From Actinomycetota bacterium (GTDB taxonomy: Bacteria; Actinomycetota; Actinomycetes; Streptosporangiales; Streptosporangiaceae): a DNA stretch of 5,405 nt. This document shows, one piece after another, positions 1 through 4,807 of the stretch. The notes under the pieces are model-generated. The model was given only the letters and a program-made list of their open reading frames with translations, was not told the DNA's origin and did not search any database. The translations under genes were made by a program, and so were the position numbers. Each line of letters begins with the position of its first letter. The first letter of the stretch is position 1. The stretch spans positions 1 through 5,405 of the forward strand of contig QGUZ01000332.1 in assembly GCA_003242605.1 (NCBI GenBank), written 5' to 3'.

Positions 1-654
1 GGCAAGGGGCCGGGCGCGACCGCGATCCCGCTCGACATCGCGCCGTTCACGCTGGTCGGGGCGACCACCCGGGCCGGGCTGCTGCCCGCGCCGCTGCGCG
101 ACCGGTTCGGCTTCGTGGCGCACATGGACTTCTACGACGTCGCCGAGCTGGAGCAGGTGCTGCACCGGTCGGCCCGGCTGCTGTCGGTGAACCTGCCGCC
201 GGACGGCGCCCACGAGATCGCCCGCCGCTCCCGCGGCACCCCGCGCATCGCCAACCGGCTGCTGCGGCGGGTGCGCGACTACGCCGAGGTGCGGGCGGAC
301 GGGGTGATCTCCCGCGAGGTCGCGGCCGCCGCGCTCGACCTGTACGAGGTGGACGCCGAAGGGCTCGACCGGCTCGACCGCGCGGTGCTGCACGCGCTGC
401 TGCACAAGTTCGGCGGCGGCCCGGTCGGCCTGTCCACGCTCGCCGTGGCGGTCGGCGAGGAACCGGAGACGGTCGAGGTGGTGGCCGAGCCGTTCCTGGT
501 ACGGCAGGGCCTGCTCGCCCGCACCCCGCGGGGCCGGGTCGCCACCGCCGCCGCGTGGCTGCACATGGGCCTCACCCCGCCCCCGGACGCGGTCGGCGCC
601 TCCCCGGCCCCGGGCGCGGACCCGGGCGGCGAGGCCTCCGGCGGGGACGGCTGA
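1..654 (+). CDS. ruvB: Holliday junction branch migration ATPase RuvB (3' part)
   Basis: RuvB is the AAA+ ring motor that drives branch migration of Holliday junctions bound by RuvA. The reading frame is open from base 1, so the start, Walker A and probably Walker B lie upstream; 217 residues are visible. The first residues carry the typical RuvB run of sensor 1 (GATTRAG) and the LRDRFG segment that holds the arginine finger region. GTPRIANRLLRRVRDYA follows, with the sensor 2 Arg at base 244. The C-terminal winged-helix DNA-binding domain then runs through the LDRAVLHALL, GGGPVGLSTLAVAVGEE and EPFLVRQGLL segments to WLHMGLTPP. After that the protein ends in about 25 Gly/Ala/Pro/Asp-rich residues, which replace the short Gln/Phe-containing tail I remember from Streptomyces RuvB. 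In actinomycetes ruvC and ruvA normally precede it. The family is certain; the gene is partial only because of the window edge. Confidence 0.97.
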   Translation, partial: GKGPGATAIPLDIAPFTLVGATTRAGLLPAPLRDRFGFVAHMDFYDVAELEQVLHRSARLLSVNLPPDGAHEIARRSRGTPRIANRLLRRVRDYAEVRADGVISREVAAAALDLYEVDAEGLDRLDRAVLHALLHKFGGGPVGLSTLAVAVGEEPETVEVVAEPFLVRQGLLARTPRGRVATAAAWLHMGLTPPPDAVGASPAPGADPGGEASGGDG

Positions 655-676
655 CCCAGGCCCGGGTGACGCCGGT

Positions 677-698
677 GGCCGGCCGTGACGGCCGGGCC
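677..698 (+). terminator. Possible terminator hairpin after ruvB
   Basis: CCGGCC (679-684) pairs perfectly with GGCCGG (690-695) around the loop GTGAC. The stem can be extended by GGCC/GGCC with a single bulged G at 696. It lies about 25 bases after the ruvB stop and before the putative yajC promoter, the expected place for a terminator. There is no T tract, which is common in high-GC actinobacteria but weakens the call, because GC-rich DNA forms such stems by chance. Confidence 0.4.
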
Positions 699-719
699 GT
701 ACGCGACGAGCGGACACAG

Positions 720-740
720 TGTGATCACAAAACGGTCACC
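720..740. promoter_or_regulatory. Palindrome plus TCAC direct repeats, possible regulator site
   Basis: TGTGATCACA (720-729) is a perfect 10-base palindrome. Its right half starts a direct repeat: GATCAC (723-728) and GGTCAC (734-739), 11 bases (about one helical turn) apart, separated by an A-rich stretch that is unusual for this DNA. The layout resembles either a CRP/FNR-type half-site pair or the tandem GTCAC-type boxes bound by OmpR-family regulators such as MtrA in actinobacteria. It lies about 50-60 bases upstream of the proposed yajC -35, a normal position for an activator. The binding protein is a guess. Confidence 0.35.
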
Positions 741-804
741 GGGTCTCGATCGGGGAACTTTCCCGCGCGCCGGAGCGTGGGTTCGTTGCCGGGTCTTGAC
801 CGGC
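739..804. repeat. Imperfect 16-base direct repeat flanking the yajC promoter
   Basis: The 16-mers at 739-754 and 789-804 both begin CCGGGTCT and match at 13 of 16 positions. They are offset by exactly 50 bases. The second copy overlaps the proposed -35 region of the yajC promoter, so it could be an operator. Chance similarity in GC-rich DNA cannot be excluded. Confidence 0.35.
753..764. repeat. Short inverted repeat GGGAA-CT-TTCCC
   Basis: The arms GGGAA (753-757) and TTCCC (760-764) are perfectly complementary around CT. The repeat lies between the TCAC repeats and the putative yajC promoter, within the least GC-biased part of the gap, so a protein-binding site is possible. The GGAAC inside it resembles an ECF sigma -35 element, but I see no convincing -10 element 16-17 bases downstream. 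Confidence 0.25.
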
Positions 805-815
805 TCGCCTACACT
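786..815 (+). promoter_or_regulatory. Putative vegetative (HrdB/SigA-type) promoter of yajC-secD-secF
   Basis: TTGCCG (786-791) and TACACT (810-815) are separated by 18 bases. They fit the actinobacterial housekeeping pattern of a TTGacn -35 and a TAnnnT -10. Transcription would begin near 822 and leave a leader of about 110 bases before the yajC GTG. A better -35 match, TTGACC (796-801), is only 8 bases from the same -10, so it cannot be its partner. The call rests on sequence pattern and position only. Confidence 0.5.
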
Positions 816-862
816 CCGTGCCTTGGTCGGCCACGGGGCGCTTGGTGAGCGGCGGGCCGGCC

Positions 863-904
863 ACGCGATCTCGCGTACTGACAGACCTCCGGCGCGAAGG
901 CCGG
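863..904 (+). other. Structured 5' leader of yajC (two small hairpins)
   Basis: Two stems lie in the predicted leader. ACGCGA (863-868) and TCGCGT (871-876) form a near-continuous palindrome around TC. CCGGC (889-893) and GCCGG (900-904) enclose a GCGAAG loop, 13 bases before the yajC Shine-Dalgarno. No known riboswitch core is recognisable to me. These may simply be leader RNA structure. Confidence 0.25.
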
Positions 905-917
905 TCATCCTCGTAGT

Positions 918-924
918 GGAAGGA
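918..924 (+). promoter_or_regulatory. Ribosome binding site of yajC
   Basis: GGAAGGA lies 8 bases before GTG 933. It supports the GTG as the start and agrees with the short N-terminus of YajC directly before its membrane helix. Confidence 0.75.
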
Positions 925-932
925 CAGCCCCC

Positions 933-1292
933 GTGCAGGGCAATCCGATTGGGACATTTCTGCCGCTGATCCTGCTGATCGTGGTGTTCTACTTCCTGCT
1001 CATCCGCCCCCAGCGGAAGCGGCAGCAGGAACACCTGCGCATGCAGCAGAGCCTGACGCCCGGCACCCGGGTGATGACGACCACCGGACTGTTCGGCACC
1101 GTGACCGCCGTCGACGACGACGAGATGGTGCTGGAGATCGCCCCGGGCGTCGAGACCCGCTGGCTCAAGGCCGCGGTCGGCCGTGTGATCACCCCCGGCG
1201 AGGAACGGCCGGGTGACACGTCCGCCTCCGCCGCCGCGAGCGAGGAACCCCGGGACTCCGCCGACGGGGAGGAGTCCGAGAAGAAGTCCTGA
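933..1292 (+). CDS. yajC: Preprotein translocase accessory subunit YajC
   Basis: YajC is a small single-pass inner membrane protein that associates with SecD and SecF and supports Sec-dependent export. The 119-residue product begins with a short N-terminus, then one hydrophobic helix (about residues 8-24, LPLILLIVVFYFLLI). The family signature RPQRKRQQEH follows on the cytoplasmic side. A conserved small domain (about 36-88) includes LTPGTRVMTTTGLFGTV, DDEMVLEIAPGV and the WLKAAVGRVI segment. The last ~30 residues are an acidic, Ser/Ala/Glu-rich tail ending in a Lys pair, probably disordered. GTG 933 is chosen because of the Shine-Dalgarno and because the helix follows at the usual distance. 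It is the first gene of the Sec unit, and secD starts 28 bases after its stop. Identification is secure. Confidence 0.95.
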   Translation: MQGNPIGTFLPLILLIVVFYFLLIRPQRKRQQEHLRMQQSLTPGTRVMTTTGLFGTVTAVDDDEMVLEIAPGVETRWLKAAVGRVITPGEERPGDTSASAAASEEPRDSADGEESEKKS

Positions 1293-1320
1293 CCGGACGC
1301 CCCGGAGCACCCGACGACCC

Positions 1321-2970
1321 GTGGCCTCCCCGCCGAAGAGCCCGTCGCGAACCCGGAGGGGACCGGGGCGGATCCTGCTGGTCCTCCCGGCGATCATGCT
1401 CGTGATGGCCGCGCCGATCGTCCAGCAGCGGGCGTTCGTCCCCCGGTACGGCCTCGACCTGGCGGGCGGCACCACCGTGACGCTCTCACCGGTCACTCCG
1501 GACGGGAGCCGGCCCTCCCGGGAGAGCCTCGACCAGGCCGTGGAAATCATCCGCGACCGGGTCAACGGCTCCGGCATCTCCGACGCCGAGACCGTCAGGT
1601 CGGGCGACACCATCGTCGTCACCGTGCCCGGCCGGGGGCGGCAGGAGGTCCTCGAACTCGTCGGAACCACCGCGGAGCTGCGGTTCCGGCAGGTGCTCGC
1701 GGTGGCCCCCGCGCGTGCGGACGCGGCCGGCGCGCCCACCCCCTCGGGAACGCCGGCCGCGTCCGCACGCCCCGCGGCGCTCCCGCACCCGTCCGGCGGC
1801 CCGGTGCCCGGACCGTCCCCCACCGCCCCGGCCTCCGCCGGGCCGCGGGCGAGCCCCGGCGCCCAGCGGGACGACCCGCTCGCCGGCCTCGACCTGACCG
1901 GCATCGAGCCCGCCCTGGTCGAGGAGTTCCGCCGCGTCGACTGCTCGGCCCGCGCCCGCGGCCAGGGCGTCCCCGACGATCCCGGCGCCCGGATCGTCGC
2001 GTGCAGCCAGGACGGCTCCTCCCGCTACATCCTCGACCGCGCCGCCGTGCGCGGCACCGACGTGCGCAACGCCACCCCCGCCGTCGATCCGGCCACCGGC
2101 GAGTGGTACGTGTCGGCCGAGTTCACCGACGCGGGCGCGGCCGCGTTCGCCCGGGTCACCGGCCGGATCACCGGCCTGCCCGAGCCGCGCAACCGGCTCG
2201 CCGTGGTCCTCGACGGGGTCGTCGTCTCCGCGCCCGCGATCCGTGAGCCGGTCGTCGGCGGCTCCGCCCGCATCGGCGGCGACTTCACCCGGGAGAGCGC
2301 CACCCGGCTCGCCCGGCAGCTCCGGTACGGCGCGCTGCCGCTGCGGTTCGAGCGCGGCACGGTCGAGGAGATCTCCTCCACGCTCGGCGCCGACCAGCTC
2401 CGCGGCGGGCTGATCGCCGGCGGCCTCGGACTGCTCGCGGTCGTCGGCTATGCCATGCTCTACTACCGGGGCCTCGGCCTGGTCGCGGTCTCCGGCCTTG
2501 TGGTCGCCGCGCTCCTGACCTACCTCAGCGTCGCCCTGCTCAGCGCGTACGCCGGGTTCCGCCTGTCCCTGCCGCACATCGTCGGCCTCATCGTCTCCAT
2601 CGGCGTCACCGCCGACTCGTTCATCGTCTACTTCGAGCGCATCCGCGACGGGCTGCGGGCCGGCCGCCCGCTGCACGTCGCCGTGGAGACCGGCTGGCGG
2701 CGGGCGCGGCGCACGATCCTCGTCGCCGACGCGGTCACCCTGATCGCGGCGGTGACCCTCTACCTCCTCGCGGTCGGCGGCGTGGCCGGGTTCGCCTTCG
2801 CCATGGGCCTCACCACGCTGATCGACCTCGCGGTGGTGTTCCTGTTCACCAAGCCCCTCCTCACCGTGCTCGCCCGGGTGCGGTTCTTCGCCGAGGGGCA
2901 CCGGCTGTCCGGGCTCGGGCGGCCCCGCCGTACCGCGGCGGGCGCGCGCCCCGCCCCGCGGGGGACGTGA
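1321..2970 (+). CDS. secD: Protein translocase subunit SecD
   Basis: SecD is the larger half of the proton-driven SecDF complex that pulls exported proteins out of SecYEG. The 549-residue product has a basic N-terminus and TM1 (about 18-34). The conserved GLDLAGG (44-50) follows, then the IIRDRVNGSGIS head-domain motif and ELRFRQVL (to 126). A Pro/Ala/Ser-rich insert occupies about 129-182. The rest of the periplasmic-side P1 domain carries Cys208 and Cys228. TM2-TM6 lie at about 361-509. TM4 carries TADSFIVYFERIRD with Asp432, the counterpart of the proton-relay Asp in VDANVLIFERIRE of other SecDs. FTKPLL and a basic tail close the protein. The frame is open upstream to 1213 within yajC, but GTG 1321 is preferred. 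It lies after the yajC stop, leaves a normal short N-terminus, and has GGAG (1304-1307) 13 bases ahead, a slightly long spacing. The next in-frame ATG would cut into TM1. The stop overlaps secF. Confidence 0.95.
   Translation: MASPPKSPSRTRRGPGRILLVLPAIMLVMAAPIVQQRAFVPRYGLDLAGGTTVTLSPVTPDGSRPSRESLDQAVEIIRDRVNGSGISDAETVRSGDTIVVTVPGRGRQEVLELVGTTAELRFRQVLAVAPARADAAGAPTPSGTPAASARPAALPHPSGGPVPGPSPTAPASAGPRASPGAQRDDPLAGLDLTGIEPALVEEFRRVDCSARARGQGVPDDPGARIVACSQDGSSRYILDRAAVRGTDVRNATPAVDPATGEWYVSAEFTDAGAAAFARVTGRITGLPEPRNRLAVVLDGVVVSAPAIREPVVGGSARIGGDFTRESATRLARQLRYGALPLRFERGTVEEISSTLGADQLRGGLIAGGLGLLAVVGYAMLYYRGLGLVAVSGLVVAALLTYLSVALLSAYAGFRLSLPHIVGLIVSIGVTADSFIVYFERIRDGLRAGRPLHVAVETGWRRARRTILVADAVTLIAAVTLYLLAVGGVAGFAFAMGLTTLIDLAVVFLFTKPLLTVLARVRFFAEGHRLSGLGRPRRTAAGARPAPRGT
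2960..2965 (+). promoter_or_regulatory. Ribosome binding site of secF inside secD
   Basis: GGGGGA lies in the last codons of secD, 4 bases before ATG 2970 but only 1 base before the alternative GTG 2967. The spacing favours the ATG, whose first base is the last base of the secD stop (TGATG). This suggests translational coupling and equal supply of SecD and SecF. Confidence 0.6.
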
Positions 2971-4019
2971 TGGCGGGCCTGGCGGACCGGCTCCGCGGCG
3001 ACGGGCCGGACCTCGACATCCTCGGCCGCCGCAGGCTGTGGTACGGCCTGTCGCTCGCCCTGCTGGTGCTCTCGCTCGCCGGGCTGCTCGGCCGCGGGCT
3101 GAACCTCGGCGTGGAGTTCACCGGCGGCTCGGTCTTCACGTTCACCTCCGCCTCGGCCACGGTGGAGCGGGTCCGCGAGGCGGCCGCCGGCGCGATCCGG
3201 GGGAGCGGCGACGGGCAGGTGATCGTGCAGCGGACCGGCGCGCACGGCTGGCGCGTCACCACCGGGCTCACCTCCGGCGACCGACAGTCCGACGAGCGGG
3301 TCGAGCATGTGCGGCGGGCGATCGCCGAGCGGCTCGGCCTGCCGCCCGGCGAGATCGGGGTCCAGGTGATCGGCGCCTCGTGGGGCGGCCGGGTCACCGA
3401 GCGGGCCGCGCTCGGCCTCGCCGTGCTGCTGGCCGCGGTTATCGGCTATTTGTCGTTCGCCTTCGAGTGGCGCATGGCGCTCGCCGCGGTCGCCGCGCTC
3501 GGCCACGATCTGGTCGTCACCGCGGGCGTGTACGCCTGGACGGGTTTCGAGGTGACCCCGGCCACCCTGCTCGGCTTCCTCACCATCCTGGGATACTCGC
3601 TGTACGACGCGGTCGTCGTCTTCGACATGATCAAGGAGGTCACCGCCAGGCTCGGCAGCACCGGAAAGATGACCTACACCCAGGCCGCGAACCGCGCGCT
3701 CAACGCGACCCTGGTCCGCTCGCTCAACACCACGCTCGTGGCGATCCTGCCGGTGGCGTCGATCCTATTCATCGGCACCACGCTGCTCGGCGCGGGTACG
3801 CTGAGGGACCTGTCGCTCGCGCTGTTCGTAGGCATGATCGTCGGGACCTACTCCTCGCTGTGCGTGGCCACGCCGCTGCTGGCCGCGCTCAAGGAGCGGG
3901 AGCCGCGGTACGCCGCCCTCGCCAGGCGGGTGGCCGGGCGCGACCGGGCGCTCGCCGGGGCGGGCAGGTCCGCCGGCCCGGCGACCACGGCGCACAAACG
4001 CAGGAAGAGACAGAGTTGA
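2970..4019 (+). CDS. secF: Protein translocase subunit SecF
   Basis: SecF pairs with SecD in the membrane to use the proton gradient for late steps of protein export. The 349-residue product has TM1 (about 24-40) and the signature GVEFTGGS (47-54). A ~95-residue extracytoplasmic domain with the IGVQVIGASWGG segment follows. TM2-TM6 start near residue 148. Conserved marks are ALGHDLVVTAGVYA (176-189), GYSLYDAVVVFDMIKE with Asp213, and NATLVRSLNTT with Arg250. Asp213 and Arg250 match the conserved Asp/Arg pair needed for proton transport in SecDF (D213/R247 in E. coli numbering). Tyr212 replaces the Asn of the usual SLND motif, as I remember from other actinobacterial SecFs. The C-terminus is a basic, low-complexity tail ending KRRKRQS. 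ATG 2970 is preferred over GTG 2967 on ribosome-site spacing; the difference is one residue. Confidence 0.95.
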   Translation: MAGLADRLRGDGPDLDILGRRRLWYGLSLALLVLSLAGLLGRGLNLGVEFTGGSVFTFTSASATVERVREAAAGAIRGSGDGQVIVQRTGAHGWRVTTGLTSGDRQSDERVEHVRRAIAERLGLPPGEIGVQVIGASWGGRVTERAALGLAVLLAAVIGYLSFAFEWRMALAAVAALGHDLVVTAGVYAWTGFEVTPATLLGFLTILGYSLYDAVVVFDMIKEVTARLGSTGKMTYTQAANRALNATLVRSLNTTLVAILPVASILFIGTTLLGAGTLRDLSLALFVGMIVGTYSSLCVATPLLAALKEREPRYAALARRVAGRDRALAGAGRSAGPATTAHKRRKRQS

Positions 4020-4149
4020 ACGGCCCGCTGTTGATCGGCCCGCTCCGTGGGCTCCGCGCCGACCGGCCCGCCCGTGCCGGCCGGCCCGCCTGCGGGGTGC
4101 CGCGGCACGGCGCGAGGGGCGCCGGGCCGGGCCCCGGCGGGCCCCGGTT
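4020..4149. repeat. GC-rich secF–apt spacer with repeats and hairpins
   Basis: This spacer is almost all G and C. CGGCCCGC occurs four times (4021, 4036, 4064, 4082), at irregular distances. GTGCCGCGGCAC (4097-4108) is a perfect 12-base palindrome. CGGCGC (4108-4113) and GCGCCG (4119-4124) form a 6-bp stem with a 5-base loop. CGGGCCCCGG is tandemly duplicated at 4128-4147. No T tract and no convincing promoter is visible, so the stems may attenuate or end secF transcription or may be compositional noise. I see no coding sequence here. Confidence 0.45.
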
Positions 4150-4173
4150 GTGAAGGCAGGTGCCAATCCCCCC

Positions 4174-4698
4174 ATGGGTGCGACGGACGTCTCCGCGCTG
4201 ATCCTCAGCCGGATCCGCGACGTGCCGGACTATCCGAAGCCCGGTGTGCTGTTCAAGGACATCACCCCGCTGCTCGCCGACCACGAGGCGTTCTCCGTCG
4301 TGGTGGACGAGCTCGCCGCCGGGCTCGAGGTCGACAAGGTCGTCGGCATCGAGGCGCGCGGCTTCATCCTCGCCGCCCCCGTGGCGTACCGCTGCGGCGC
4401 CGGGTTCGTGCCCGTGCGCAAGAAGGGCAAACTGCCCGCAGAGACGCTCTCGGCGTCCTACGATCTGGAGTACGGCTCCGCCGTCATCGAGGTGCACCGG
4501 GACGCGTTCGCCCCGGGGGATCGCGTGCTCATCGTCGACGACGTGCTCGCCACGGGGGGCACCGCCTTGGCGGCGGTGGAGTTGATCAGAAGCGCGGGCG
4601 CCGAGGTGGCCGGCGTCTCCGTGCTTCTGGAGCTGGCCTTCCTCAAGGGTCGCAGCCGGTTGAGCGGCGTCAACCTGCGCTCGCTGGTGGTCGTCTGA
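4174..4698 (+). CDS. apt: Adenine phosphoribosyltransferase
   Basis: Apt converts adenine plus PRPP to AMP and pyrophosphate in cytoplasmic purine salvage. The 174-residue product is a complete type I phosphoribosyltransferase. It opens with SRIRDVPDYPKPGVLFKDITPLL, typical of Apt, followed by the EARGFILAAPVA segment. The flexible loop region KKGKLPAETLSASYDLEYG comes next, then the PRPP-binding loop VLIVDDVLATGGT (118-130) with the Asp pair 122-123. Start choice: ATG 4174 gives the N-terminus typical of actinobacterial Apt. An in-frame GTG at 4150 would add eight residues without a good ribosome site. The purine-rich GAAGGCAGG (4152-4160) lies 13 bases before the ATG, which is rather long, so the start is less sure than the identity. 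In actinomycetes apt commonly sits between secF and relA, as here. Confidence 0.93.
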   Translation: MGATDVSALILSRIRDVPDYPKPGVLFKDITPLLADHEAFSVVVDELAAGLEVDKVVGIEARGFILAAPVAYRCGAGFVPVRKKGKLPAETLSASYDLEYGSAVIEVHRDAFAPGDRVLIVDDVLATGGTALAAVELIRSAGAEVAGVSVLLELAFLKGRSRLSGVNLRSLVVV

Positions 4699-4726
4699 TC
4701 CTTCGCGGCCGGGTCCTGCCGGGTGG

Positions 4727-4750
4727 CGGCCCGCCGTGGGCGGCGGGCCG
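4727..4750 (+). terminator. Intrinsic terminator after apt
   Basis: CGGCCCGCCG (4727-4736) pairs perfectly over 10 bases with CGGCGGGCCG (4741-4750) around a TGGG loop. The pyrimidine-rich GCGTCTTCTCTT follows. It begins 28 bases after the apt stop. Its length, perfect pairing and T-containing tail make it the best terminator in the window. It should separate the apt transcript from relA. Confidence 0.8.
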
Positions 4751-4752
4751 GC

Positions 4753-4775
4753 GTCTTCTCTTAAGTGGATAAACT
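4753..4775 (+). promoter_or_regulatory. Putative relA promoter
   Basis: Bases 4754-4784 are a conspicuous AT-richer island between the apt terminator and relA. TAAACT (4770-4775) fits a TAnnnT -10, which would put the transcription start near 4782 and leave a leader of about 25 bases. The -35 is poor: at normal spacing it falls in or next to the terminator stem (near 4747-4758), so an activator or another sigma factor may be needed. In Streptomyces coelicolor relA has been reported as a SigR target, but I see no GGGAAT/GTT pair here. Confidence 0.4.
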
Positions 4776-4785
4776 GGAAAAACAG

Positions 4786-4804
4786 GACTCGAAGGCAAGG
4801 AGTC
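4786..4804 (+). promoter_or_regulatory. relA ribosome binding site within a small hairpin
   Basis: AAGGAG (4797-4802) lies 5 bases before GTG 4808, the strongest Shine-Dalgarno in the window, and it decides the relA start. GACTC (4786-4790) is complementary to GAGTC (4800-4804), with a possible extra G-U pair, so a short stem could cover the GAG of the Shine-Dalgarno. The ribosome site is well supported; the hairpin is an inference. Confidence 0.7.
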
Positions 4805-4807
4805 TGC

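Noticed and set aside
796..815. TTGACC (796-801) as the -35 for TACACT (810-815)
   Set aside because: The spacer would be only 8 bases. TTGCCG at 786-791 gives 18 bases instead.
655..932. A riboswitch or small gene in the ruvB–yajC gap
   Set aside because: I checked for a recognisable aptamer pattern and for a small frame with a ribosome site. The short frames here are shadows that run into yajC or ruvB, and the hairpins are too small to assign to a known class.
1213..1320. Upstream in-frame GTG start for SecD at 1213
   Set aside because: It would overlap yajC by 80 bases and add 36 Pro/Arg-rich residues with no family support. GTG 1321 lies after the yajC stop and gives a normal SecD N-terminus.
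279..1904. 541-codon open frame on the minus strand across ruvB, the promoter gap, yajC and secD
   Set aside because: It lies opposite well-identified genes. Its product is Arg/Gly/Pro/Ala-rich low complexity with no recognisable domain, as expected for an antisense frame in DNA with G/C third positions.
1486..2901. 471-codon open frame on the minus strand opposite secD
   Set aside because: It is a mirror of secD codon bias: mostly Asp, Glu, Gly, Ala, Arg and Val, with no domain and no ribosome site.
4047..4772. 241-codon plus-strand frame covering the secF–apt gap and apt
   Set aside because: It is out of frame with apt, which is a clear family member, and its product is Arg-rich low complexity.
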